Position numbers and translations under genes: made by a program. Positions 44,691 to 57,305 of a stretch of DNA of 64,000 nucleotides are shown here, in pieces. A model generated the notes under the pieces. It was not told the origin of the DNA. It was given only the letters and a program-made list of their open reading frames with translations, and did not search any database. Position 1 is the stretch's first letter. The number at the start of each line of letters is the position of its first letter. This stretch comes from Xiphydria camelus. Lineage: Eukaryota > Arthropoda > Insecta > Hymenoptera > Xiphydriidae. The stretch spans positions 11,528,304 to 11,592,303 of the forward strand of contig OY783197.1 of the NCBI GenBank assembly GCA_963678675.1, in the 5' to 3' direction.

Positions 44691-45318
44691 TTTATCTGCC
44701 ACCTGAGCACATGGTTGTCGCGTCACCTGACATATGCAATCGCGTATCTTTGCATGTAATGTATAGAAATTGAACTTTTTTTTCCAATCAATACATCAAA
44801 CTGTCAAGAAAAAAAGTGGATAGGTGTAGAAATGGAAAGTCTGTAGATATTTGAAATATTCAGGAGAATACAAAATTTTAGGCTTTTGCGGCCAGAGTAG
44901 TAATATTCATAACTAATATATATTCAGGGGAAATTAAAGAAATACCTATATTTTAACACCCACAAAAAATGTTTCTCTTTTGGAAGTTCGTAGTTTGGAG
45001 AGGAAGCTCGCTAAGAGAGATTTACCGACGCGACGGGTTCTAAAAGGAACGTACTTTGAGAAAAAATATTATTATTTCGATTACTTTCAGCAAGTATGTT
45101 TTTTTCGGAAAGGTGAAGTTAAGTGGTTCCGGAGCATAAAAAAACATGATTTTTAAAAGAAATCATTTAGTTTCAATTATGAAATATGAGAATATATCAC
45201 ATACGATAAAATGCACTTAATTATTAGCTATTTGAACGGAATATTATAACTACAAATTTTCTAAAAGTATGTTTCTTTTACATCGGATTTTATCATACCT
45301 ACGATTCTAGTACACTGA
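44691..45318. other. No gene recognised
   Basis: AT-rich DNA between the inverted TTAACCCTCAGC end and the pogo-like element; no coding or repeat structure beyond A/T runs. Confidence 0.5.
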
Positions 45319-45339
45319 CAAGTATTCGAGGTGTACCTC

Positions 45340-46340
45340 ACTGATTTTCTTCATTCTGCGATATGTTGTAGTATATCAAAAAACATTAGACACACATATT
45401 TTTTTGTACGTGCTAATTCGGTCATTTAAGGGATGAAAATCACCCCTAAACTTGACCCCCTAAAACCAATTTCCTACGATTTCTCAAAAACTACGTTGAA
45501 TTTCTTAATGAAACAAATTGAATATTATTCCTTATCGAAAGACGATGACAAGTGAAGTACTTTTACACTCGGGGGTTGCATCACTCATTTTTCGCAGGGG
45601 TAAAAATAAGTTTTTCCACAATTTTTTCGCCACAGATGTTACCAAATTTATTAAATTTGGATAATAATTATTCTATTATAAATAAAAAAAGAAATTAAAG
45701 TTGACATATTTCGGGTTTTTTTAAAAAACTTCCCCTCGAAAGGGCAAACTACCCCTAAATTAAATGTGTTTTATTTTTAATAAAAAAATTCTTATTTTCT
45801 TCATTCTGCGATATATTGTAGTATATCAAAAATCATTAGACACGTATTTTTTGTACGAGCTAATTCGGCCATTTAAGGGGTGAAAATCACCCCTAAACTT
45901 GACCCCCTAAAACCAATTTTCTACGATTTCTCAAAAACTATGTTGAATTTCTTAATGAAACAAATTGAATATTATTCCTTATCGAAAGACAATGACATGT
46001 GAAGTACTTTTACACTCGGGGGTTGTATCCCTCATTTTTCGCAGGGGTAAAAATAAGTTTTTCCACAATTTTGTCGCTACAGATGTTACCAAATTTATTA
46101 AATCTGTATAATAATTATTCTATTTAAAATAAAAAAAGAAATTAAAGTTGACATATTTCACGTTTAAAAAAAAACCCTCGAAAGGGCAAACTACCCCTAA
46201 ATTAAATGTATATTATTTTTAATAAAAAAATTCTTGTTTTCTTCATTCTGCGATATGTTGTAGTATATCAAAAAACATTAGACGTGTTTTTTTTTATTAC
46301 GTGATAATTCGGTCATTTAAGTGGTGAATTAAATGATCAT
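45340..46340. repeat. Tandem ~445-bp subterminal repeats (2.2 copies)
   Basis: TTTTCTTCATTCTGCGATAT, GGTGAAAATCACCCCTAAAC and ACACTCGGGGGTTG(C/T)ATC recur in order. The right end has only one copy (inverted, 49080-49498). Confidence 0.8.
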
Positions 46341-46439
46341 TTATTATCGTTGCTATAAATACATTTAATATTCTTTATTTTCAATGTGTGATCGTACAAT
46401 AAGTTGACAAATCAATTTTTATAATTTGAACAGTAATGA

Positions 46440-48055
46440 TAATCATGAAAAAAATGTTTAAGACAATGATTTTTTACACCATGAACATCTAAGAATTGCA
46501 ATATTAGAGCAGCCCTCTATTTCACAGTATATATTAGTGTCCTCTCCAAAACCATAGTCAACCGGGTTCTCAAAATCATTTGGTTTTTCATTAGTATAGC
46601 CACTTTTAAACCACGAATATTTGAATAAATGTATGTATCGTGGAGAAGATAACTGATTGTGAACCAAGGATTGGAGTTTGATAATGTTGTTTCTTAAGTG
46701 GAGATTTAAATCTTCATTCATCAGTATTACACATTATCATAAAAATGTCTAACATAATTCTTCCATATTCTAAAGCCATATACATCTAAAATGGCTGTAT
46801 TTTACCAGTTGTACCTTTCGGAATGATTTTTAAAGCGATTTCTTTATTTGGTGGAGTTGCTTCCTGTACAACAGCAGAGCAATGTCCACTCCACGAATCA
46901 ACCAGCAAAACGCTTGACGCTCCAACATTTGGAAAATATACATCTTTCAGCCAAGTTTTAAAATGATCTGAAAATATGTCAAATTTTATGCAATTTTAAT
47001 TATGTATGCAAAGTAGTGTCGAATGTAAAATTCAGCTGTTAATACCTGAAGTCAGTTTTCCTGATTTAGAAGCCATAATATAAATTTTAGGAGGTCTAAA
47101 TAAACTCTCTTCTACTAATGGTCCAAATTCACCACTTCTTTCCTTCAGTACAATAAAAAGTGGTGACATGAGTTTTCCATCACCTGATACCATTGGCTGA
47201 ATGGTGTAACTGTGGGTCTCGTTGAAGTAACAGACCGTACAAAACATTGAATTTGTTGTCCTTCAACTGCTAAAGTCCGTCCAGAATGTATTTCTAACTA
47301 AAACCCACTCTGATCTGAATTAAAAACGTTCTCTGTACCTTTCTCTTGAATTACTTGTTTAGTTTCAGCTACAAAAACATCAGCTTTTCTTTGTAAATAG
47401 TCAGCACCTTCAAGTGTTTTTTAGTAACGAATTTATTTATTTTTCTGCTCACAATTCTATGGGCTTTTTTAAAATTATGTACCCACTGATGTGAAGCTTT
47501 GAAACGTAAATCTTCGTTTCCGATATCTTTTTGCGCCTGTAAAGCCCATTTTTGCAAATCTCTGTCATGTATAATATGACCGGCATCAATAGCACTTTTT
47601 AAATTTTCCAAAACAAATGTAGAGATTCTTCCTATTTTTTCTCTACAAGTTCCTCCTTTATTTAGCGTATGTGCCCAGCGTTTTAATTGGGTTATCGATT
47701 GAACTTTCCGGAACCTATTTTGTACAGTTCTTAATGCAAGATTTTTTGTAACTCCACTTCTCCAGAATTCTACTGCTTTTGCTTTATAATTGTGAGATAA
47801 TTCTTCAGAATCTTTTGTGCACACTTGTAAGTTTTCATCTATATCTGCAGTCTACATTTTATCATTGTCTTCTACAATTTGCATGTCAATATCTTTATAC
47901 GATTCTTGAAAGTTTAATGTTTCATCTTGAAAAAATTCTATGCCATTATATTCTTTCATAGCATCTAATAAAATATCTTCAATACTTTGTTTTAAATTAA
48001 TTTCCTGCTGTGTTATTGGTGTTTCCGGTAACTTTAATGCTTGAAATGTCACCAC
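46440..48055 (-). pseudogene. Pogo-like transposase (CENP-B HTH + DDE_1), broken
   Basis: From MVTFQALKLP (48055) the frame is open to about 47410 except for one TAG near 47853. It has an N-terminal HTH-like KAVEFWRSGVTKNLALRTVQ, then the CENP-B type domain (VLENLKSAIDAGHIIHDRDL, KASHQWVHNFKKAHRIVSRK; ~47600-47440). The catalytic part follows in shifted frames: NSDQSGF (first Asp, ~47305), FNETHSYTIQPMVSGDGKLM, SKSGKLTS, an intron (donor GTATTA at 47044, acceptor TTTCAG near 46970), then WLKDVYFPNV, LLVDSWSGHC (second Asp, ~46880) and LDVYGF (third Asp, ~46785). A C-terminal Cys-rich tail ends near 46458 (CSNIAILRCSWCKK). Frameshifts near 47410, 47250 and 46795, a TAG at 47298-47300 and stops near 46735 make it dead. 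Mostly intact order indicates fairly recent activity. Confidence 0.9.
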
Positions 48056-49080
48056 AAGTAAATTTATGACGTTGATTGTGGATTGACAATCATTTTGTAA
48101 ACAATATATCTGAAATCACGTGATATTTCATTAAATGTGTGTCATAATAATATTGCGTGATTATAAATTAGTAGTAATTCTTTCTCAACACAATTCCAAG
48201 GTAGGTTAGAAAAGAATAATTAATTCGTACATCTATTATTCAAAAAAAGGGGTTCAAAAAATTATTTTCGCAGATTTTAGAAATATTCACATGAACAGTT
48301 ATATTTCACCATTAACTTAATAAGCTAATCACACAAATTGCGTTATATTAATCGCTAGGAACACCTAATTATAAGGAGACAGTAATATTGCTGGTTATAA
48401 TATAGGTACGCTATTATATCTCGACGCTTATTATCAGTAATTTTATTATAATATAGGTAATTAATAAATAGGATAGAGAAGCAAAATTCCATATTATAAG
48501 GAATAAATTGAATAAATTTATACTTGATTATATAAAATTTATAAATAAAAATAAAAAAACATATTTGCTATAATATTTTACCTTTTCATTAGAAGGTTCT
48601 TTTTATAGTGGACAGGACATTATTATATAGATAAAACATTTATAAAATAAAATATAAATGTTTTAATTTGTTTTAATCTGCTTTGGGAAGGTCAAGAAAG
48701 AACCACACTAACTTGGTAAAAAAAACGCCAAACTAACAATTCAGTAAAAAAATGTTTAAACTCACCAAATTTACAAAAATATTTAGGCACTTGTACATCT
48801 GTACTGAAGAAGTCATGAAACTCGACTGAACGTTTCAACGAAAGAATGTTTAACCTTTAGAGGACTGGGCATTTGGATTTGTATGGGTCGAGCCACTATA
48901 TTGGCTTTCCGGTCCTCTTAAGGTTAAACGCGTTAATCGTGAGCCAGTAAACAATCTAATTATAGTACCATGACGCATTCAAACTCTTCCATTAAAACAT
49001 TTTGTACAGTATAAAATAATGTACTCGTTAATCTAATATAACTTGGCGAGTTTCATGATCCGGACTCTCTCAATTACAGG
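48056..49080. other. 5' non-coding part of the pogo-like element
   Basis: AT-rich sequence upstream of the transposase. Around 48855-48925 a short hairpin-like phrase TTTAGAGGACTGGGCATTTG...CCGGTCCTCTTAAGGTTAA suggests a small MITE. Confidence 0.4.
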
Positions 49081-49572
49081 GGAAGTTTTTTAAAAAAATC
49101 CCAAAACATTTCAAATTTACTTTTATTTTTTATTTTTGACAGAATAATTTGCATTCAAATGTAATACATTTGGTAATTTCTGGAACGAAAATATTATGGG
49201 AAAACTTATTTTTACACCTGCGAAAAATGAGGGATGCAACCCCCGAGTGTAAAAGTACTTCACATGTCATCGTCTTTCCATAAGAAATAATATTCAATTT
49301 GTTTCATTAAGAAATTCAACGTAGTTTTTGAGAAATCGTAGGAAATTGGTTTTAGGGGGTCAAGTTTAGGGGTGATTTTCACCCCTTAAATGACCGAATT
49401 AGCACGTAGAAAAAATATGTGTCTAATGTTCTTTGATATACTACAACATATCGCAGAATGAAGAAAATCGGTGAGGTACACCTCGAATACTCTCCTTGTG
49501 AGTGTAGTGCCCTTAGACTGAAGAATTACGACTATGAGAAATTTCCACTCGACCCTTGCAGCCTGCTATCGT

Positions 49573-51701
49573 TAGTCCAGTCATTTTAGATTTGCTTCAC
49601 TAGATTAATCCCCTGTCGATGAATTATGGACCAATCGAAAGGGAAAAATCTCGCGAACACAATATTCCGATGTAGTAACATAACGTAGGTGACAGCAAAG
49701 TTGTTTATTTAACAAAAACGTTGCGAAATTTCGCTCTTACCAACTTAGGCGTAGCACCGTTCAATTTATATATATATATATTCAAATATATATATTCGAA
49801 TATATAATATATTCAAAAAATTAACTTCTTGTAGAGTGCGAAATTCTCTACAAAATTGATGCGGGAAGTAACTCTCTAGGGCGTGTCCTTTATTTTATAT
49901 AAATTTTTAAAGTTTCTTGAACAACACTCACGAGGAGACAACACGCCTCAACACCGGGTGGCGCTGCACGCCCAATTTCAGAATTCAAATGGTAAACCCT
50001 CCGTTACTCGCCGAGCGCTGAGCTGCCGTGGTAAACGGAGCACGCTACTTACCGGCTACTTTCACATACTTTTGCACTGAACGGGAGACGAATGTAAGTG
50101 CGACTGTATCTCGAGCGTTTGTCGGAGGTCTACTCGCACAGGGCCGTACTACGCCGCGCGCACGCACGTACGTCCCTGTCTCTCTCATTGATTTCAATGG
50201 AGAAATAAAAACCGAATATCTCTATTTCTAAACGTCAGAATGACTTCATTGATAAGGAAAAGTTATCAGTTTTTTTATAATCTAAAATCTGACAATATTT
50301 TTTAAAAATTGCTCGAATGCTAGTGCTCTAGCGGTCCAACTACCTTAAAGGAAGCATTTTTTCCCAAATTTTTCTAATAGTAAGAAATATACAGAATTAC
50401 TTAAAATCTAAAAACAGCGGCGCCGCGCTCATATAGCGAGTAACGGAGGGTTAACTCACTTTGAAATGATATGCAATCTTTTTGCTTTAGATTAACTGTT
50501 TTTCCCTTTTGCAGGCAGTTTTTAATCATCCCATTGTTGATGTGATCAAAAATTAAATTAACATAAAAGAAATATGAGAAAAAATATTTAATTTTGAGAT
50601 GAAGAATAGAAAAATTGTTGAGTTGAATCAGTTACAAAAAAAATCTTTTATGTTAATTTAATTTTTGATCACATCAACAATGGGATGATTAAAAACTGCC
50701 CGCAAAACGGAAAAACAGTTAATCTAAAACAAAGAGATTGCATATAATTTCAAAGTGAGTTAACCCTCAATTACTCACACAGGGCCGTACTACGCCGCGC
50801 GCACGCACGCACGTCCCTATCTCATTGATTTCAAACGACGCGCCGCCGTTTTTAAATTTTACGTGATTCTGTATATTTGTTACTATTAGAAAAATTTGGA
50901 AAAAAAATGCTTCCTTTAAGGTAATTGGACCGCTAGAGCACTATTCGAGCAATTTTTAAAAAATATTGTCAGATTTTAGATTATAAAAAACGGATAACTT
51001 TTCCTTATCAATAAAGTCATTCTGACGTTTAGAAATAGAGATATTCGGTTTTTATTTCTCCATTGAAATCACTAAGATAGGGACGTGCGTGCGTGTGCGT
51101 GGCGTAGTACGGCCCTGTGCGAGTAGACCTCCGACAGAAGCTCGAGATACAGTCACACTTACATTCGTCTCCCGTTCAGTGTAAAAGTATGTGAAAGTAG
51201 CCGGTAAGTAGCGTGCTCCGTTTACCACGGCAGCTCAGCGCTTGGCGAGTAACGGAGGGTTTACCATTTGAATTCTGAGATTAGGCGTGCAGCGCCACCC
51301 GGTGTTGAGGCATGACGTGGCTAGTCAGCTGTTCTCCTCGTGAGTATTATTCAATAAACTTTAAAAATTTATATAAAATAAAGGACACGTCCTAGAGAGT
51401 TACTTCCCGCATCAATTTTGTAGAGAATTTCGCACTCTACAAGAAGGTAATTTTTTGAATATATTATACATTGGAATATATATATTTGAATATATATAAA
51501 TTGAACGGTGCTACGCCTAAGTCGGTAAGAGCGAAATTTCGCAACGTTTCTGTTAAATAAACAACTTTGCCGCCACCTACGTTATGTTACTACATCGGAA
51601 TATTGTTCGCGAAATTTTTTCCTTTCGATTGGTCCATAATTCATCGACAGGGGATTAATCTAGTGATGCACATGTAAATTGGATTTAGAATGACTGGACT
51701 A
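49573..51701. mobile_element. 2.1-kb nested palindrome with TAGTCCAGTCATT ends
   Basis: TAGTCCAGTCATTTTAGAT at the left is complementary to ATTTAGAATGACTGGACTA at the right; arms of about 0.9 kb pair throughout (GGTGCTACGCCTAAG.CGGT, AACCCTCCGTTACTCG against CGAGTAACGGAGGGTT). Flanking triplets are CGT and CAT. The centre is a separate TTAA MITE (50455-50759). The TAGTCC start recalls the 3-bp-duplication family, but the TIR sequence differs. Arms include AT repeats (49766-49815) and GCGCGCACGCACGTACGTCC. Short plus ORFs at 49883-50231 are artefacts of the arm. Confidence 0.75.
50455..50759. mobile_element. TTAA-flanked MITE at the centre of the palindrome
   Basis: TTAA at 50451-50454 and 50760-50763; ends CTCACTTTGAAATGATATGC against ATATAATTTCAAAGTGAG. 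Internal arms CATCCCATTGTTGATGTGAT pair with ATCACATCAACAATGGGATG. It inserted in the loop between GGAGGG and CCCTC. Confidence 0.8.
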
Positions 51702-52924
51702 CATGGGGAGTTAATAGTAGGGATATGAAACTTTATTTATCCTCTACTCCAGTTCTCTCTTACGGTTTGTGAACATCTAACACTGTTATATATAACCTAA
51801 GTGTACGTAATCTAGTGCTCCAGCTGAGGGTTTTAATGGCTGCATGTGATTGTAGAGGCAAGTAAATTAGTACGTTTCTGGTCCACCATTCGTTTTTTTA
51901 TAAAGCCATTGTAAAGGTGATTTTCGCTGTCCCCTCATTAAAGTGGATTTTAAACTTTTGATAGTAGTTTCTAATGTTCAGGTTAGACCGACGTCAGTAA
52001 TTCCTCCCTATCTATATCCAGCTCGACCGATTTAGCCGCCTAACAATAATCATTCGTCAACAATAAGCTATACCCCCCCGGTGGCCCTATCAGGTGGTGA
52101 GATGGGCGATGGTACTACCTTAAGTGCAACACATCTAATTGTGGAAAGTTGATTCTCCTGGAAAACAGACGACGACGGCAACGAAGTGATTATTGTTAAG
52201 CGACTAAATCGGTCTAGCTGGGTATAGGAAGGTTTGACGAAAAGTTTGGTCGCCTTCTCATTGGCGAAGCATTTCATTCCGAAGTCAACATTTGAACTCG
52301 TCAGTAAGGCTAGGCCGACTCTTGCTCTGTTGTTCTCCATAGATGTCAAGCAGCCGCGGTCTTAAACGGGGTGTTTCGCACAGGATAGTCATGGTGGGTG
52401 TGGCCTAATTTGCCCATACAGTGGTCCCTCTCTAACTTGCGGCCCCCATTACTCGCGCGAGAGGGGAAGTGATTGCCACCACTCCTCCCGTGACGCGCGC
52501 AACTTATTGTGTGCTCTCTGTCTACAAATCATTGACGCTAGGTGTAACAGCCACTTTATATTACGAATTTGAAGTCAGCGTACAAAAATAGATAATAATC
52601 ACGAACTGTGTCTCGCAATGCAATTAAGTTAAAAAAAATAAACAGTTTTATCGCGTTGTACACATCTCCAAAATATCAACTTCAAATTTGTTCAAAATTT
52701 GTATAGCATTATAACATACAATCAACGGCAATTACAATGGACTTCCACTTAATTCAACAACTCGGGATTGAAGAACGCGACTTAATTTAATATAATATAA
52801 GTTATCTCACTACGAGGTCTTTTATTTTTCAGTCTTCCGTACATGCGCATTTGAGTAAACTACAATAGCGTGGGTGGATGTATACAATAACGTATTTCTA
52901 ATACTTTTGTAATGCTGAACAAAT
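51702..52924. other. No host gene; foldback at 52014-52228
   Basis: CCAGCTCGACCGATTTAGCC and CCTAACAATAATCA at 52018-52054 pair with TGATTATTGTTAAGCGACTAAATCGGTCTAGCTGG at 52188-52222, a ~215-bp hairpin with a GC-rich loop. Near 52419 ACAGTGGTCCCTCTCTAACT resembles a pogo/Tigger-type terminus (CAGTG...TCTCTAA) but no partner end was identified. Confidence 0.45.
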
Positions 52925-53577
52925 TGTGACGTGAGACTCATTGATGGCTTCGGAGCCGGAAGGAAACGGTGGGCGCCAGGCAGATCACGGTCTGCCGCGG
53001 GCCTCGAACGACGCCGGTGTTCGAGGCGAATCGAACGGAGGATCCTCCGGATGCGAGGGTCCGCGACGGTCTCGGCTAGCCCCAAACGCGGTAGAGGGGC
53101 GGTTCGAAGGGAGTGGACAGTCGGGACGATGTCGGGGACAAAAATACACCCGTCGATTACTGGGAAGAACTACTCTTTATTCACCGATCGATCACCGAGA
53201 CAAACGTGAGTCTTCGCAATCGAAAACGAAGCTGGTTACGCTACGTTACCACGGTGGCACTGTGATGGACGAGAATGCGAACACGAGAATCTCTAACGTA
53301 CTGCCCAAGGGCCCACTCGAACTCGACTGCTTCAAAATGACGCACTACTGCTGCGTCTTGCATGCAGCCGAAAAACGAGAAGGCATGCAGCCAAAAATCG
53401 AAAAAGCGTCTGCTTATTGTCGCTTGGTTTCTCCGAGCCTCGCTGGGCCACCCTGGATGGGTGTTCCCGGATCGCGGCTCGGTTCGACCGCCAAACAGAT
53501 AGCCTTTCGATCTCCGCTTTCCGGCGCAGAAAAGGTAAACGCGACTATTGTTAACCGAGGACGATTTCTCGGTCACA
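52925..53577. mobile_element. Solo LTR, 653 bp
   Basis: The segment starts TGTGAC and ends GTCACA (a TG...CA LTR with inverted tips) and is flanked by identical AAAT at 52921-52924 and 53578-53581. It is GC-rich unlike its surroundings, which explains the long plus-strand frame across it; that frame has no recognised domain. A 4-bp duplication suits Ty3/gypsy-type elements. No internal retroelement sequence is next to it, so it is probably a solo LTR left by recombination, in the protease intron 50 bp from the exon. Confidence 0.78.
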
Positions 53578-53627
53578 AAATATAGCGGACCCTTTTAAAA
53601 TAACAAATATAAATATTGTACACTAAC

Positions 53628-53782
53628 CTCGCAAGAATCAAATCCTCCTTTCCTCCAGCCGGCACAAATGAAAATGTTGGGTATATGCTCGATATAACCC
53701 GCGCTTCTGTACATAGACTCACAGACAGTATTGTTGATAACGGGCACGGATACCTCCTGTAAAGTTGATGGCAGTGGCCCGT
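53628..53782 (-). CDS. Serine protease (Stubble-like trypsin), penultimate exon
   Basis: The 155-nt exon starts after ATTTGCAG and ends at GAG before GTTAGT. It begins with the last two bases of a codon, then GPLPSTLQEVSVPVINNTVC, ESMYRSAGYIEHIPNIFICA and GWRKGGFDSCE. LQEV.VP....C and the ICAG...G..DSC segment are the conserved S1 region before the catalytic Ser; the DSC aspartate is the S1-pocket residue for Arg/Lys specificity. The exon ends in phase 0 and joins GDSGGP at 26759 on the same strand. Similarity to Stubble-type proteases is by memory of their LQEVSVP, AG..E.IP and FICAG wording. Preceding exons are not visible up to 64 kb. Confidence 0.93.
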
Positions 53783-54147
53783 CTGCAAATATAATAAACG
53801 AATTTATTTTTTACGATAAATTAATGTGCCTGAGCAATCAGGTCCGAATACTGATGGAGAAAGAAGTTTAACAATTATTAGAAAATTGTTTAAATATTTA
53901 TTTAAAAAATCACAATTTGGATAAATTAAAAATTTTACGAGGAAGTTCTATGATTTTTGTTCGAAAATATCAATACGAGTATTTGTCCACCAATATCGGA
54001 TTTTGTTAGAAATTTAGAAGCAAGCACAATCAAGATCTAACTCATGTCGACAATATTTTACATTTTCAAATATACAGTATATCCGAGGGCAAGGTATATA
54101 TGAGGATCCATAGTTTTATGTTGGTTCTCATAGTACTTTTTCGAGAT
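53783..54147. other. Intron sequence upstream of the protease exon
   Basis: AT-rich with no recognisable exon on the minus strand. The acceptor of the 53782 exon is preceded by a pyrimidine-poor but usable tract. Confidence 0.45.
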
Positions 54148-54151
54148 TTAA

Positions 54152-54417
54152 CCCTTTCGGGACGCGAGGCCCGTATACGTGGCCCGACGCGGCAGTCGCT
54201 ATGGGACGCGAGGCCCGTATACGTGGCCCACGCCAAATCCACGCCACCGAAAAATCGATATGCCAAAGTTGTACAGCGTGTTTACACCGATAAGTCAAAA
54301 ACTGTAGATTTTATAAGCGATGAAAGAAATGTAAGGGATATGTGCAACCCGCGCAGCGCTTAAAACAGCCGCGCCGAATTGCTCCGCCTTGGGGAAACGC
54401 GCTCCGTTCCGAAAGGG
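54152..54417. mobile_element. TTAA-flanked MITE (CCCTTTCGGGACGCG ends)
   Basis: TTAA at 54148-54151 and 54418-54421; CCCTTTCGGGACG at the left against CCGTTCCGAAAGGG at the right. The left arm holds two direct copies of GGGACGCGAGGCCCGTATACGTGGCCC (54159 and 54202). piggyBac-type target. Confidence 0.82.
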
Positions 54418-54684
54418 TTAAATTGCGCGTGCGAAATTTTTCACCGATTTTTAAACAAAACGTGTCCTGTCATATGCTCTACAAATACATTAACATTAAT
54501 AGCATCTACGTTACCCCGTGTAAAAATTTATTAAGAAAGCCCTATTAAAGTAAAGGCCCCGATCAGACTTAATCAGGGAATCTCTAATAGGTACTTCCAT
54601 ACTACAATATTTCCCTATTGGGGCCGTTAAAGAAAATAATCGGGTTTCCCTGACAGAATTTCAGTTGGATTTTGATAGGTAATA

Positions 54685-56345
<1,661 letters not shown>

Positions 56346-56499
56346 TAACAAGTGCCATAGCAGCTTGTCTTGTTTTTTATTTCAGTAGGATTTACAGTTT
56401 TAGTTTCTACACTTTTATAAAATGTTTTTTTTAATTAAATATCTTCTTCTAACATCTATGTCCTTACATTACGTCCTTATCATTGTTGGTATACCCCAC

Positions 56500-56840
56500 T
56501 TTAACCAAGCGACAGCGGGTAGAACGCGGTTTACCCGGGTAAAGCTCGAAACATATGTTATTTAAATTATATTTCGAACTTTACCCATGTCTCGTGGGTA
56601 TTATGGAGTTTACCCGGGTAATCCCAGGTTTAGCCGTTATTCTAACTTTACCCGTAACATATATGTATATGGCATGTTCGATATACCATAGATCGATATG
56701 CTACCCACCGCTCGATGCTCGATTTATATTATCATATAACGTATTCAATATAAATGAAATATTTTTTGCTTCGATTGTCACATATTTGAAGAATTGCTTT
56801 TCTCGGATTTTAACAATAATCCACAATAAGTCTTCTATAC
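56500..56840. repeat. Repeated TTTACCCGGGTAA palindromes
   Basis: GTTTACCCGGGTAA occurs at 56529 and 56610, with variants TTTACCC at 56580 and 56646. Spacing is about 80 bp. It may be the end of a small element with internal palindromic binding sites. Confidence 0.45.
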
Positions 56841-57305
56841 AGGGTGTTCATTTTAAAACTTACCACCCACGTTATCTGCGTAAAGAGACATATTTCTGAA
56901 AATCGCCGAGACACGTCAACAAAATTATTGAGGGGGAACATTTTTTATAAAAATTCGACGCCCCCCCCCCTCAACCACCTGACTCCGGGGGCGGTAACCC
57001 CAATATTCTTAAATGGAACAGGGGGTCGAGTGATACCTCATTTTAAAGGGCTTTTAATTGTGTACATTTTGACGTCCTACTTTTCAAATTTGACGTTAAA
57101 ATGAGGTATCACTCGACCCCCTGTTCCATTTAAGAATATTGGGGTTACCGCCCCCGGAGTCAGGTGGTTGAGGGGGGGGGGGGGGGCGTCGAATTTCTAT
57201 AAAAAATGTTCCCCCTCAATAATTTTGTTGACGTGTCTCGGCGGTTTTCAGAAATATGTCTCTACGCAGATAACGTGGGTGGTAAGTTTTAAAATGAACA
57301 CCCTG
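56840..57305. mobile_element. Foldback element with CAGGGTGTTC ends (466 bp)
   Basis: CAGGGTGTTCATTTTAAAAC paired with GTTTTAAAATGAACACCCTG, TA on both sides; arms of over 200 bp (ACCACCCACGTTATCTGCGT, ACCCCCTGTTCCATTTAAGA) nearly meet at the centre near 57080. Contains C8-10 runs at 56960 and G runs at 57173. Confidence 0.88.

Larger units (their letters stand above)
45319..49498 (-). mobile_element. Pogo-like DNA transposon, 4.2 kb, TGA duplication
   Basis: Ends CAAGTATTCGAGGTGTACCT and AGGTACACCTCGAATACTCTCCTTG, with TGA at 45316-45318 and 49499-49501. The same ends with a TTA duplication occur at 24901-25330. The left subterminal region is duplicated in tandem (copies from ~45345, ~45797 and ~46236, period ~440-450 bp). 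It encodes a pogo/CENP-B type transposase on the minus strand. A 3-bp rather than a TA duplication is unusual for pogo relatives. Confidence 0.82.
44673..51832. repeat. Distant inverted pair ACCCTCAGCTGGAGCACT
   Basis: ACCCTCAGCTGGAGCACT at 44674 and its complement AGTGCTCCAGCTGAGGGT at about 51811-51828 bracket 7.1 kb. The left copy is preceded by TTA making TTAACCCT; the right is followed by TTTTAA. This could be the ends of an old TTAA-type element into which the pogo-like element and the palindrome later inserted. Only ~18 bp match. Confidence 0.45.
26760..53627 (-). other. 26.9-kb intron of the serine protease gene
   Basis: The donor is GTTAGT after 53628 and the acceptor TTTAG at 26760-26764, both on the minus strand, joining ...DSCE to GDSGGP in phase 0. 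An intron just before the GDSGGP segment is a known position in trypsin-family genes. The intron contains nearly all mobile elements listed between 26.8 and 53.6 kb. Confidence 0.85.

Noticed and set aside
49883..50231. Two plus-strand ORFs
   Set aside because: They lie in one arm of a perfect palindrome and have no recognised features.
52941..53585. 214-aa plus-strand ORF as a host gene
   Set aside because: Coincides with a solo LTR bounded by TG...CA and AAAT duplications; no known domain, and GC-rich sequence lengthens frames by chance.
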